From: Tyto alba
Lineage: Eukaryota; Chordata; Aves; Strigiformes; Tytonidae
Direction: 5' to 3'
Length of the DNA stretch: 64,000 nucleotides
NCBI RefSeq assembly: GCF_018691265.1
Contig: NW_024881329.1
Span: 5,518,001-5,582,000, forward strand
Below, piece after piece: positions 40,449 through 54,459 of the stretch. The notes beneath the pieces are model-generated. The model did not search any database. It was not told where the DNA came from and saw nothing but the letters and a program-made list of their open reading frames with translations. A program made the position numbers and the translations under genes. Every line of letters starts with the position of its first letter. Positions within the stretch are counted from its first letter, which is position 1.

Positions 40449-43157
40449 GACCAAGAAATGAACACGCTTGTCCTAGTGTTCTTCACTTACAAATACAAGC
40501 TAGAGTAGAGAAAATCTCCAGCTTCTCTCATCACTGCTTTCCACTGCAGCATTTAGAGAAGAAGTCCAAGACACTTGGAGCTGCCAGCCCTGCTAGCATT
40601 TCTTCATAACAGTTTCCTTTTTACTGCAAAGTATGGAATACCGTTATCTTCTGAGCTAGTGCACACATACCCACCACCCTTACCCAAACTGCCAACTCTT
40701 TTCTTCTACCATCATCCACAAGGAGATCAAGCTGTATCCTATCCTAGCTTTTATCTCTAAGCCTTTTTCTTCTCAGTGAAGTTTCATTGGCCTAATATGG
40801 ATCAGCCATTATTTGCTCATCAAAAAAGTTTATTCTTCACTGATTTAGTACAAACCAGCATCTAGGGATAGGGAAGAAAGTATCTGCAACCTGACAATCT
40901 TTTCCTGGTGAGTCAGATGATTCGGAAAAAAGAAAAGTAGTATCTTCTACTATAGTGGACACCTTTGAACTGGAATCAATAGGGACACCCAAACAAAGTG
41001 TACTTTGTACCATAGGTTTTCAGACTAAGTTTTTATGAATACTACACTTATAAAAAGACATGGTTCCACTAGTGCTAGAAATATTAATTGATCAGAGCAG
41101 TTTTCCACAAGTCTGTGTGCTAGAAAACACAGGCATTTCAGGAAACAAGAGCATGCCATTCTGTCAGCTGGAACATGTAAAAGCATACTCTCAGTTTTTC
41201 CTGTCTTTCTGCACAAGAACAAACTCCCCAAACAGAAATCACAGGCTCACCTTTCTGGAAATCTGTGTTTCCTTATGGGTTCCTGAAAACAGGGAGGCCA
41301 AATTGCCCTCCTGCAAGATGGGAAAAGGCTGTGTTTTGGCAGGGAATACAAGATTTCTTCCACCCGAGCCAGAAAGGGAGACAAGTGGTCAGCGGCTGTG
41401 AGGAAATCACCCTGCCTGAATGAGACTAGAAACCTAATGGGAAGGGTTTGGCTTTCTTGGAAAGTCCTACGGGGTGAAGAGGAGGAAGGAGATGGAGATT
41501 TATTTATTTTATTTCCTAGAGACTTTGGGAGGTTGTTCAACTGAGCTAACAGAGAGCCTGAAGTTAATATTTCAGGTGTATTTATTTCGTCAATAGGCAG
41601 TTTCATATTTAGGGAGCAGAAGCTATAGGATACATACCGAGTTTTATTCCCAGGAAGGAACCGCACAGCATCAGGATGTTTATGACTGGCACAGACAGCT
41701 CTGGTGAGAGCAGTGTTAGAGGCTCTTCACACGTGCGCTCACAGGCACCAGAGCCCCTGCTGTGTTCCTCACGTTCCCAGTGGGGTGGCCAAGGGCAGAA
41801 TTCACCCTTCTGATTCCCCCGTGCCTGTAGCATCCACATGATGCAGCAAAGCAAAAAAGGTGGCACTTAACACTTACAGAAGAACCATCTGAAGACAGCC
41901 TGAAGCATATCCTAAAGCCCACTGTGAAACATTCCCCTTCAAGATCCAGTCACACCACTGTGAGCATCAGTCAGGACCCTCTTAACTATGAGACCTTTGC
42001 GCAGAGCACACGAGATGCTGCCAGGCTGTTCAATGACAATGGGGCATCCCAAACTTTCACAGAACATCCACTTCAAGAACACAGATCAACTGGGGCTTCT
42101 TTTCCACAGCTCTCAGAGTTCAACAAATCAAAGCCCACACTTCCACAATGTTAATTATATTGTTTTACATTAAAACAATAAAATATGCCCCACTTGCTTA
42201 TTATGTCCTTTCAGTCCTACTTAATAGGCATTCATTAAGGAAATAAAACAGTATTACTGAACTGAGCATCTGCAGTTTTTACATAAATAAGGAATAAAAC
42301 CATCCCAACTTGGATGCCTTTTCACCTACAGATATCAAATAAAGCATTTGGGTTTTGTGAAGCATCCTTATTTTTTGTGTGGCAAATATAAAATGACAGT
42401 CGGGCATCAGGGAAGTTGCACAGAGTAGACTCTGGCTTTCCTGGCATCTCATGTCAAGCCCCACATTGTCCAGTGACTGACCCATTACAAAGCATCTGAA
42501 ACCACAGAAGATATTCCTATCTAAATATCATCCCCCAGCTTATACCTCCTTCCTTTCATTGGGTCTAAAACAGACTCATTTTCTAATGTTTAGACTCTCT
42601 GAAGAGGAAAAAAAAGAATAGGGCTGAAAGAGTTAAAGACTTTATTGTGCTTTTACACATTTTAAGAGATCATCTTTCAACAATGGCAGTAAAATCAGCA
42701 TGTAGCCTTAATTTTCTATGGTTGAACCTTGAACGTGAATCATTATATTACAATGTACTTATTGATTTCAACAGGAAGAGGATTAAGCCCAGAAAATCAG
42801 GTTAGGAACCTGAAACTGGACTGAGGAAAATGGAATTTTTCTGGTACTAAAACCCTCTTATGTTATGTAAAATACATTAGAATTTTAAATATGAGATTTG
42901 GCCATTTGGAAAATATTCTTAACATCTCAAAACTGAGCAGAGCTGTGACAAAGTCAGCGAAATGAAAATCTCACTAGTAACCAGTGCTTTGAATAAAGAA
43001 ACTATTACTACACATATTATACAGCAATATCTGATTTTACCTACTTGCACAAACAGATATAAAATGAAACTTGTTTCAGTGGAATATTCAACAGGTATAA
43101 AGAAAACACATCAGTGACCACAGAGCTGTTTGTTGGCTACCAGTACCACATTACCAC

Positions 43158-43212
43158 TGTGTGCATACATGTAATATACACACACAGAGTACACACAGTG
43201 TACACACACTTC
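43158..43212. repeat. Interrupted CA-rich microsatellite
   Basis: Several short ACACAC blocks are separated by GAGT, GTGT and similar interruptions, giving imperfect palindromes such as GTACACACAGTGTAC. Confidence 0.8.
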
Positions 43213-43306
43213 AAGTACAACCACAACATCAAATAAGTTAAACCATTTTCATTTGCCTGTTTATTGGAAGTACCAGGCTAACAGCCACAGGCACTTGCTC
43301 CTGCTC

Positions 43307-43327
43307 TTCCCTCCCTCCCTCCCTCCC
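43307..43327. repeat. TCCC microsatellite
   Basis: About five tandem TCCC units are followed by ACCACCACC. Confidence 0.9.
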
Positions 43328-45639
43328 ACCACCACTTAACTTGCTGGAGAGCAACTAACATATTTCACCTGCCCATCCATTAGCCCTCCATGCATTATTA
43401 TTATTTGCTAGAGCCAGTGGCAGCACCCCCCCACCCCCCCGATGATTTACCCAGAACTTTCCCTTGAAAAAAATAATAATTTTGGAAGTTTACAGTTTTG
43501 ACAAGCAAATAATTTGGACAGCAATTTTCTGTAATGGGCATACTCCTCTCTAAGTTTGCTATGTGTGCTATTGAAGATCTCAGCAGAAACAGTTATTTGC
43601 TACAATTAAAAGATCTGTATGTCTGTGGAATCATTTGCCTGGCAGTTTCTAGTACTTACAGACTTTGGAACAGAAATATGGCAAGGACCAGCCTAAGCAC
43701 AAAGACGGTCCCTTTAGCCTGTAAAAGTTCACCTAGTTTGCCCAGAGAGTTGTTTCCCCACACCCCAGTTCAGGCAATCTAAGTTCAGCCACACTCCACC
43801 ATCCCATACTTCATACACACCAGCTGGGCCGTGAAGAAAACAAACCACCTAAGAGGAAGAAGAGGGAGAGGCACGCTTGGGACGGGGAAGAGTAGAGAAA
43901 GCTGGCAGCAACAAGGCAGGCTGCTTTGGTGATTAGGGGCTTTTTCATTACCATCTCTATTGCCACAGCTTTCAGACAACCCACAAAGGAGGAGAAATAA
44001 AAAAAGAAAAATATACCCTTTTTTTGTATATGTATGTGATGTCCCAACATGCCATGCTGCCTTGTCTGTGCTCTTCTAACCCCTGCTGACAATGGCAGCC
44101 CAGCCACCTGGGGGATACAGCACATGGTTTAAGCAGACCCACTGCTTGCAGCAGCAGAACTGGGAAGCAGCTTGCACACTGGCACAGGCACCCTGGCAGT
44201 CCCCAGGTACCTTTTATTCAAACAGTTTGGAAGAAATTTTGCCCAAATTCCACATCCATCAAACATTTCTTAAAACACTCTGGATAAGGATTTTCTTACA
44301 CAAAGAAGAGCAATATTTTATTTTAAAGAGTGTGCTGCAAGCATCTTCAACTACTTCGAACTTCAAATGACCTGGTAACGAAAACAGACTCTGTAAGCAA
44401 TGTGCAAGTCACATACTTCAGTGAGTAAGCACACAAGTCATGGAAATTTTCAACTTATTACAGATACTTAGATCAGAATTAGCTGCGTCGGAAAAGAGGG
44501 AAATTAATTCATTAAACTTTAGCAGGAGGCCAGGGATACTGGTAACGCTTGTGTGCAAATCACTCCTGTGGTACTATCTTATTTTTATTTGAAGCAGTTT
44601 TGGGCAAGCATAAAAGGATGATAAAAGTATTTTGGTCTGTGCAAGGTGGCTTTACCTAGAGTATGGAGGTACCGGAAGTGACAAACCTTTCATCAGGCAA
44701 AAGAAGAAATGCAGCAAGGGTGGGAAATTAATCCAAATTCACAATCTCAAGGAGCCTGTCTCTCCATCCCCCCGCCAGCCCAACAGCCCCCAGCTACCTG
44801 CACGCCTGTGCTGTTTGCTACCACAGCACTTCCATCAGTCCTCAGTGGGTCACTTCTTTGTCACCACCATGACTGGTGTCCAGCCAACTAGCCCTCTACC
44901 AGCCTTCAAACAGGGGTACAAACAACTCTATGCAATTCCACTCCAGTAGCGTTTCACTGAAGCTACAGATCAGGAGAAACAGATCTATGGGATACATACT
45001 GCCTTAAAAAAAACACGCAGTGGGGGATGGTGCAAACCCAGCAAAAGTGATACTACTGGAACACTCGAGTCACAAGACAAAAGGAAGATTTCTTGGTAAG
45101 CTGCAAATCTTATGTCAGAAGAGACCAGATGGCACTAAGTTGGCACAGATGGCATGAGTTGTTTAGGGTAAATTGCAGTCTAAGGTAAATCTGGACAAAT
45201 ACTTTAATTCCATTTTAATCATTCCATTGTTAAAGGCATGAATTGCATGATCTCTTGAGAATAAGCTCTTTGCACTGAATTCAAAGGTAAAAAATTGCCT
45301 TATGGAAATAAGAAGTCACTTCCACTAGCCACTTCCACCAAATAACTTCCCAAATCTTTCACAAGTTGTATTAACAACATAACCAACAAAAATGCAATTT
45401 TCTTTGTATTTCGGCTGTCCAACGGTTCCACAAAGGTGTGAACAGGTTACACTTAGGGCATGGCATCTCATCTTTGAGCACAACTAGCATACACTACCTA
45501 CCGGCACCCTGGCTTCCACTCAAGGTAAAAGGTGGCAATAACGGAGTTTGTCATCAATTATTCAGTCATGCATGAAGTGGAGCATCTGAAAAATGTTGCT
45601 GGGTTCTAGAAACATACTGCTCTTATTTGATATTGCTGT

Positions 45640-45905
45640 ATAAGCATCAAACTATTTTGCTTTAAAAGCCATGGTAAATTTATGAATGAAACTGTGCAGG
45701 AGGGATTTAATAAGAGATCCATAGCAACTGTTCAGTGGTCTGGATGTTGCCTGCCACCAGGGTAGCATGAAATCATTTGATAATTAGACCATGGCCATGC
45801 AGGATTAGCATACCATAAAAATATAGGGCTGCATTATTTTTATTTATATAACAGATGGATGTTTAAAAAGGTCGTGCATTTTTAATGAATGCAACGTCAC
45901 GCCAG
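45640..45905. promoter_or_regulatory. Candidate conserved non-coding element
   Basis: This simple-repeat-free block contains TAATTA-like and MEF2-like cores (TAAAAATA near 45814, TATTTATA near 45841) and an E-box CAGATG near 45852. It is an enhancer candidate by motif content only. Confidence 0.22.
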
Positions 45906-47125
45906 TGTTGACAGAAGATTTAGAAGTGCTGCAATATGGCCAAGTCTAAAGCCTAAAAATGCTACCTTCCCTTCCCCCCTTTCCTCTGGTCATGGAGCCA
46001 ACAAACAAATGTGCAATAGTGCTGTGAATTTCATTCCAGAGATCAGTTTAAGTACAGTATTTATGGGGCACTAGGTTCTATTTTCTTTCATTTCATGTTC
46101 ATTGTAGGTAATTACAAGACTTCCATTCCTAGAGCTACCTGAAGGTCCCATACTCCTTCTTTAGCCCCACAACATATGGTAAAGATAGAACAGCTGCTGC
46201 TAAAGAATATGGTTAAGTGCTAAAACTATATTTAAGCAGAGCAATATTTTCAAAATTTTCCATTAAATACGGGTCTGCAGAATATTTCTTCTTGTTAAAA
46301 CAAACAAACCCCCACAAAACAGGAGACCTGGTAAGGAAGTACCAGTTTCTGATATTGTAACATCACAGAAATTACATCCTTGCATTACCCGTGATCTACA
46401 ACTCTATTCTGGTAGGCAGCCCAAAGCTGCACAGCCAAGCTATAATAGAGAATGAACTTTGTGGCCCTGTGCCACCGCTATGTCTCCATCACTGCCTACA
46501 AACAAGTCCCAGACCACATCCCCAAGAAAGCATGGACATATCCAGATGTGAAATAATTTTGAGAGCCAGAACCCTTCATCAAAAATCCCACAGGCGTTTT
46601 CTGGGGAAGACAGAATTCTTGTGAAGCAGCAGTCTTCAGCCCTTGCCTTTCCGGCTTGCTCTGACCCTGTTGTGGCATCACACGGGCAAAACACATGGGC
46701 AGTGGGAACTGGATACACATGACAAACCTATTTAATGCTACACCCACCAAGGGCTGCACTCAAGTCCACTGCTATCAGCATACCCACAGAATACATCAGT
46801 TTTCCTCCCTTATCAATGGCAGGGGTTTTCTTCCCTGCCCTCTCTAATGCCAAAACTCACAATAATCCCCTTAAGTACCAATTCCCACTTTCCCCTGTAT
46901 AACAACTTCATGAAAATTGGGCTTGTCCAGTCCAATTTGAAGAGATACACTTCTAAATGTTGTCCTCAAAAATCTCATCCCTCACCTCCTTTCTCTCACT
47001 CTTCCAGAGGGGAAGAGAAAAGCATGAGTGACCAGATCTAAAATACTGATATTCCAACAAAATATTTGAAAATAAGGAGGTTGCCAGAAAACCATTTTTA
47101 ACATTTCAGGAATCTTAACCAAAAG

Positions 47126-47148
47126 TGTGTGTGTGTGGGGGGGGGGGT
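47126..47148. repeat. GT repeat running into poly-G
   Basis: Six GT units pass straight into a run of about ten G. Confidence 0.9.
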
Positions 47149-48233
47149 TTCCACTTAAAGTTAACCCAAGCAGATACAATAGGCATTTATTCATTTTTTA
47201 AGCCAGCCCTTTTGTTAGGCTCCAGAGTTCTTCTAAAAAGTTTTCATATGGAAAAAAAATTCCTCACAGCTTCCAACTGGCCTGTAAAATTAAGTGAGAG
47301 CAATTAATTTAAAAGTTTATTTATGCTTCACAAGAGATGAGAGACTTTTGATGTTGGACAGTCTGTCGGTGTATTTTTCTAAAAATAAAAGTTTTGCATG
47401 CAAAATTCCAAATCACCTTTCTTATTCCCAAACCAGTAATCTGAAGCTTCCCCCCTTCTTGCAGTTTCCTCAGAAGAGGCTGGAAAGAGAATGCTGGGCT
47501 ATAGAAGCTACCATTCCAACAGAAAATGATCTTCATGTGCTACTGACTGGGTTATCTGGTAACCTCTAATCACTCAAGCAATCTTTAACAAGAACACTTT
47601 TGCATTAGTGATTAATTGCCATACAGCTAACTTTTACTACTCACCAAAATAGCTTTTCTTGGGCAGGGTGGGGTTCTTTGAGGAAAAATAAAAAAGGAAA
47701 TATAACACTTATCTCCTGATACAAAATAGAGGAGCATATTATTAGTGATGCTCCTGTTTCACAATCAAGGGACACCACTCTGCATAAAGACAGATTAAAG
47801 ATCAGGCCTAACTGACACCTTGATGTCCTTGTCTCAGAAGGTCCTTCTCTTTCTCTCCCCCCTCCATTTAGTAAAATAAAACATCAATGTGCAGCTCAAT
47901 AGGGAATACGGTCCAAAAAAGACAGTTGGGGGATAAAGAACAGAGATCAAGAACAGGCATGCTCACAACATTAGGCATTACTCCAGCTATTCTGCTTTTT
48001 ATACTTCATGCTTAAGATCAGACCCTGCATTATTTATCAAAAAGAAATTTTATTAAAGGGCTCTGCTATCATATTTTTTCTTTCCAATCTTCTAATAGAC
48101 AAATCACATATCAGAGAAATCTCATGTATTCAATTCATGAGCTAACGTCAGTCTGGATAAAAACCAAACACTACATCTGATGTTCAAGTACATTAACTGA
48201 GGTCAGAATCTGATCCTGGGCAATCGTACCCCC

Positions 48234-48235
<2 letters not shown>

Positions 48236-48268
<33 letters not shown>
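48236..48268. repeat. Poly-A run (A33)
   Basis: A 33-nt A run is preceded by ACCCCCCT. No element body is recognised on either side. Confidence 0.95.
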
Positions 48269-48271
<3 letters not shown>

Positions 48272-49209
48272 AACAGTTGGGAAAGGGCCATGTATTGAAA
48301 AGCCTCTCTACTGCCTCAAACTCAATTCCAGACACTCTAAAATACTAAAGAACAACAATATTTCATAAGCGGGTTTTATTACCTTAAAGATCTTGAAAGC
48401 CAAAAAGCTTAGAAAGCAAGATCACGAATCATTTGCAAGACTCAAGCCAGCACCTTTGCAATAAACAGTGTAAAACAGAAGTACTTTAAAATTGACTCAC
48501 CTTATAGATCTTTCCCAGCTAATATAACACCTTGTCACGGCAATAAACACGCATCATCTTCCCAAATTCAGTTGCGCTTTTCCATCTTGAAGATTCAGCT
48601 GATGATGGCATCTTTCTTCAGCTCTAGAGATAGAGGGTTAGTTTAGGCATAGCTGTCATATGTAGAAATAAGCACAGTTTAAGACATACAGAGAAATATG
48701 TACAAGACAAATTACGTTCAGCTTTGTGCAAATCAAATATTACCATTAATTACCTCATATGAGGAGCTCAGATAAAATATGCCATATACACTGTCAGAGT
48801 AGCTTTCTTTTGAGTTGTCTTGAACCATTAAGGGAGAATTTAATTTCAACTAATTTTAACAACCTTAAAATGAGGTTCCTAACCACATCTTGCCATCCAG
48901 GTTCTCTCTACAGTGAGAAGGAAAGATGATACATCTGGAAGATGATTCATCACATCAATCTTAGACACTTATTTCAGGATGGGATGAGTCACCCTCTGGT
49001 TGCACGTCTTTCTTTGGTGATGGATGGAGCCTAGACACCCGAGTTAATTCAGATATCTATGTTTTAAACAGTTAAAGTGAGCTGACATGATCAAAGCCTT
49101 TGTTAAAACTCTATACAGAAAGCAGACCTGAGGGGATAGCAGTCTGTCAGGTACTCTTTCTAAAGAGGTTGGATGTCCTCATCACATTGAGAGGGGATTT
49201 TTCCAAAAA

Positions 49210-49640
49210 ATCACCATCTGCATAGCAGCTGTTACCTCATTTTAATTATTCATGGCTAACCACTTGCACTGGGGAGAAAGATGACGGTGTGGGCAGAGAT
49301 ACGAGTGAAGATTAAGTTTTTAGAATTATTTTGGTCTGACTTCATTGATAGCATACTTGAGAGGCTCTCTGAGTAGATGTAAGTTATTTAATTTATGACT
49401 AATAGTTCACATTAAACTGCAGACCAACAGATGCCAATACTTCAGATTAATTTACCAAACCACCAGGCAGCACTATCGCTAATTGGAGGAAACATTACTC
49501 AAGAGGCTGTTATCCTTAGACCAGATCATGTACTAATAACCCAGGCAGCGAGAGTTTAGGTAACACAATTGATATCATTGTATTTCTTTTTAAAGGCCTT
49601 TCTTAATGGCCAATATCCATCATACTCAAGTCTCCAGCTG
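49210..49640. promoter_or_regulatory. Candidate conserved non-coding element
   Basis: This is repeat-free sequence with clustered factor-like motifs: E-boxes CATCTG (49215-49220) and CAGCTG (49226-49231), homeodomain core TAATTA (49243-49248), another CAGATG near 49428 and further ATTAA/TAAT cores. It has no reading frame of note. Conservation cannot be measured here; the call rests on motif density only. Confidence 0.25.
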
Positions 49641-52600
49641 CCAAATCATTTATATTTTTCCTGTGAATCATGGGTGAGTAAGCTTGATCGAGGTACTACA
49701 AGTAATGTTTTTTAGAGGAGATAACAACGAGCAATCAGCATCATAACGAACAAGCAATGTTACCATACCCAAATCACTAAATATTTTATTCAAAGATGGA
49801 AAACAATCCAGCACTGGAAAGATTTTAAATCCTAGCTTTAACAAGAAATAAGTCTGTGAGGTTTCTGTACCTACATAAGGAATCACTTTTGTGGAGAAAC
49901 TACACATATGCAAATATATGTGAGGAGAACATGGCCCTCAGGGGTAAAGTTTTGAGACTTATAAAGAAATGTAACAAGCCTCAGTTTCAAGAAAGTCAGG
50001 GTTTCACTCCCACAGCCTTTTCATTTATAGTAAACAAAAAAAAAGGTTATTTTCTATAATGTTAGAGATTAAGAACAATTCCTGCCTTTTACCATATACC
50101 TATTTTCTCCTGCCTTCTCCCCCCTTCCATCAAGTTACTCAGTCTCTCACCTATATTCTGAAGAAGCTTTTTCAAATTTGGTTTATTTTATTCAGTTTAC
50201 ACAACTTTACCACACACTCAGGCCTGCAGAGCAGCAGTCACAAGATCTCTGCCAGAAGAGCATCAACAGCATTAATTTGTCTGGAGCGATCACCTGAGCA
50301 CCACCTTTGAGTTTGCTCTAAGTTAATCAGCCTCTAGAAAACCATTTCTACAGACAACCTCTAAGTCAACAAAAGACAAGAAAACTAGATTACCTTAATA
50401 GCTACACTTTCTGCTAGCAATCGCCAGTTTCAGATTTACAGCAGTGAAGCAGGCCTGCTCTACAGCAGTGCCACCTCTCCCAGCAGAGCCTGAAGAGCTA
50501 ATTCAAATAGGGTTGTACAAGCACAAAGTTTCCAACACCACTAACATTTTCCGTTATTTCTTTGCTGCTTTCACCACTTAGAAGTCAGTTTTTACAGAAT
50601 AAAATACTACTTTTTCAAATCTTTCTCACAGCTACACTGAGATAAGCACAAAAGAAAGACTGAAAACTTCTGCCAGGGCACATAAGGCCATACACCTCCT
50701 ACCATTCATTTTACAGCCCACAGAACCCCTATCAACTGACCATTCACATCTTATAACATAAAAGACTGGTTCAGAAAAAAAACACTCACCAGACACTTGT
50801 ACTACCCCCTCCACGTTGGTTTTATCCACGAGGCAAAGAAACCAGCACCATCACCACCTCCACCTTTTTTTGCCCCACAGAAACAAGCTTCAGCTGGTGC
50901 AAATTGGCTTTTTAGCTGGAGGGAGGGGAGAAGGCCTTTCCTTAACCCCTTCTGGCCTCTGTGCTGAGAGGCAGTGGGTACATGGCAGCAGCACAGGGGT
51001 GGGGCTGTTGGTGTCTCACCCCCTCCCTGTGTTTGTAAGCAAAGTCTGCTGCGGCCTTCACGCCTGTTGCTGCCCCAGCAGCCACGGAGCTGAGGTGGCT
51101 CACCAAAAGGCTGCCCAGTATCTGCTAAACAGGTAGATTTTTTGGTTCTCCTGGGCTTCTAAAATCAGGTTTTGGTGGTTTTTTTCTTCTTGTAGGTCCT
51201 TAGGAAACACTGTTCTTCTACTGTAAGAAGTCTTGGTTGAACTCAGTGAAGGGTCCAGTCATGATTTTGTCTCTGAACTGTGTGCAGTGCACTGCTCCAA
51301 CAGGAACAATTATAACAGAGGATATCATGGCAGAAATGCTTTTAGAAAGCAAGTTTCCCTCCAATAACTTTTTTTTATATTCTGAATGCAGAATTTAACT
51401 TTTGCCACTATGAGAATTTACATAAAGGCTCTGGTATTTTGTTAGCTCCAAGTGCACATATGTCTCTAAGGGTAATAAAGACACAAACAAGGTTGTGATG
51501 GTAAAATGCATGTGTTCTAAAAAGAATAGCTTCAGTACTGTATGCACTTCATATTACACCTACAAAATCAAGCAAAAGACAACTTCTTACTAAAAAGGAG
51601 TTAAAGTTATTTTAGGACTTCGGAGTCCAAGCAGTTCCTGCACGGGTGAGTCAGATGAAACCCACAGCTGGTTGAGGTCCCTTTGGTTTCCAAAGATGTG
51701 GAATGAAAAATATGGCAAAATCTTCTTCCAGCTGAGTTGCTTTGTGCAAACACAGGGTAAGGTAAATAGAGGGTAATGGCCTGCGTTGCTTTGAACTAAC
51801 CACAGACAGGCTAAGTGTCTGTGAAGTAATTTAACATGGAGGCAGGGAAATAAGTAGCTTCCCCCATCAAGCTAGAGGCAGTTTGGATCTTTTCCCTTGT
51901 TTCTCTTAGCATAAGCCTAAAGTTTACAAAACCAGAAGTAGAGACTTAACACAATGTTTATTATTTTACTTCCGAAGTAGAAGCAGTAGCAGTGTTTGAT
52001 TACAGTTATTGGATATACTGCAGTCTGCATTCTACTCTCACTGCCAGTATTAACTTTGCTTTTCAACCAAGAGTTGAAAGTTTGGATCTCAAATGGTTTT
52101 CAGAGTAATTGCCTTGTGCTGCAGGAAACAATGAGTGCTTTGCCATTAGATCAAGTGGCAATGCCACAGCTGAGGGAAGCATGGCAGCTGGCCTAATTCC
52201 TGCTCTGACTCTGTCCCTCATGTTGGTGGTTGGCACTTCACAGCAAATACCATCTTGCTTGAAAACAAAAAAAGCAGGCCTTTTTATTAATTCTTACCCT
52301 CTAGGATGGCATCTGCCAGCTGGTACTAAGGGAGGCTGAACTTCACCTTTGCAAATGCCAAAGCCTGAATTTTAGGCACTTGGGTTCAAGGACATTGCTC
52401 AATGTCTTGTCAACAGCACTTTTTTTTTCTGCTCCTCAATCCATGGTTTTCCAAAGGATGCGCTCCTCCTAAACTCTGTCCTTTCTCACTATTTAGAAGC
52501 TGTCTTTGAACCAGGAACGTGTCTTAATAAATGGGTATGGACTGCACATATTACAGTTAGATCTTGATTTATTCAGCCCTAACTACTGAAGGGTAATCAC

Positions 52601-53095
52601 TACATAACAACTGTACTATAACAAAATGCCTACACGTACTCAAAACACAGTCTATTCATTGCAGTCAATCCTGAGGAACAGTTTAGGAAAAAGCTGTGGA
52701 AAGGAAATGCGCAGAAATTTACCCTTGTTATTTCCCCTGGTTTTCCAGAACAAACAGCCTATCTGACACTTAGTGTCTGAAATGTGTTGTCATATTTTGA
52801 TGAGCAATAGTTTTCCAATTTTTGTTTTGAATAAAATTACATAGTTGAATTTTGCATTTCTGAAGAGGAAAGTGAACTGTGGTGGAATCAGAAAAAGATG
52901 CAGATTTTCAAAAACCCATATGCAGGTCTTCCCTGATGTAGTATTAGATCATTAGTACCAGTGATAGCAGCAAACCTTAAAATTAACTGTGCACTGCTGA
53001 AAAATAAATTAGTAAACACTGTGTGTTGAATCACATGATAGTAAGCTTTAACAATGATAGCAAAATTAATTGTAACAAAATAAGACTTCCTGTTG

Positions 53096-53101
53096 TTTAT
53101 T
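53096..53101 (-). terminator. Candidate AATAAA polyadenylation signal
   Basis: Plus-strand TTTATT reads AATAAA on the gene strand and is the first canonical hexamer 3' of the stop codon. Position and motif are seen; use is inferred. Confidence 0.3.
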
Positions 53102-54459
53102 AGATATTATAAGAACGACATGTACAGTATACAAAATTAATATAAAAAATGCTCACAATTGATTTTAACATTTCTCTTTGGATTAACTGCAGACAAGCAG
53201 CTTTTTAAGAAGTTATGCTGAGATCTATTTTCTATTAAAGGATCTCAAGCGTACCACTATGCGCGATCTACAAAATGAAAGCTATTTAATTTTTGCTGGA
53301 TCTTGGAGGCATTTGTTGGAAAAGAATAGAACAGCAACATCAGCTTAGCGGAGAAAAAAATTAGTTCAACAACTGTTGATTGTTCAAGTTCATAAGCAAA
53401 AGTGCTTTTGAAATTTCAAACCTTACAATTGTACATTTTCAGTATTGAACACTTGACATAAGAAGTTGCATTCTACTATACATGTGACAAAGATTTTCAA
53501 CTTTGTTTTTCTTTTAGACAGATACATAATCCTCGCTTTCTTTTTTTCCTAATTAATTTTCACATCTTTAAAATTAGTGTTAAACGAAGTTCATTCTCCT
53601 AAAGAAACAGTTTAAGTATGGTGCATTTCATATGCTGAATGTTTTCATTTAAGTTATATCTATATAAAGGAATGTAAAACGGTTTTCATTGGTTAAATCT
53701 GTGTATTTTCAGTTTATGTCATATTGTTTAGCAGAAAGATAAAGTAACTACTAATGACTAATCTCAATAGCCTAAAAACAGTCTGTCTGTTCCATACAGT
53801 ACATATTTGTCATAATGTTTTTCACTACAATATAAAATACACTAGAAAAACTGAAATTATTACTGGGGAATATTACATACAGTCATCAGTATTGACAATG
53901 TTTCCCCGATTCAAAAAAAAAAAATTCTTTACTTGAATTTCTTATACATGCTCTACTTTGCAACAGGAATATGATTTAAACTGAAAATTCTTCTCATGTT
54001 GTCCAAACAATTTTTCTTAATAAACACTGAATGTATTTGCACAATTGCAATGCATTCAAAGCAGTGAACTGCTGCCAGGTAAGCCGGTCAATGATTAAAA
54101 GCAGGAATGGGTGCCTGACAAAGAGCGGGCCAGCCTTCCAGAACAAAATAGATGATGTTCTTTTTCTGGAGGTGTTCTTAATGTAGATCACTTCACCTCT
54201 CAAGTTGGCACATATCACAAGAACTCTTAAAATAATCCCTGCGAATGAACATGAAGACAAATCACAATACAAATGATGTAAAGCCATTCTTCAGAAATTT
54301 AGAAGAGTCCAAAAATACTTTTACTCTTTTGTTTCTTAGCATTAAACTGGTAAAATTCAGTGGATTTACTATTGTATTTTTAAGAGACAAACTATCCAAA
54401 TTGTCATATGCTGGGAACAGCCGGGCTTGCTGTTTTCTTTCCTTTTATGTTTTTTTTCT
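53096..54459 (-). other. Probable 3' UTR region of the otogelin-family gene
   Basis: This is AT-rich sequence immediately downstream (minus strand) of the TAA stop, with no further plausible exon. Going 3' from the stop, the first hexamers I find are a variant ATTAAA (plus-strand TTTAAT at 53285-53290) and a canonical AATAAA (plus-strand TTTATT at 53096-53101). Either could end the transcript about 1.2-1.4 kb after the stop. The true 3' end is not shown by sequence alone. Confidence 0.35.

Larger units (their letters stand above)
34121..53095. other. Non-coding interval 3' of the otogelin-family gene
   Basis: No supported exon was found. Contents are a T/GTTT array (35301-35388), a T19 run (39521-39539), T12A22 (40415-40448), a CA-rich microsatellite (43158-43212), a TCCC repeat (43307-43327), a GT-then-G run (47126-47148), an A33 run (48236-48268), and AT-rich blocks at 45640-45900 and 49210-49640 with motif content suggestive of regulatory DNA. 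The remainder shows nothing I recognise. Confidence 0.6.
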
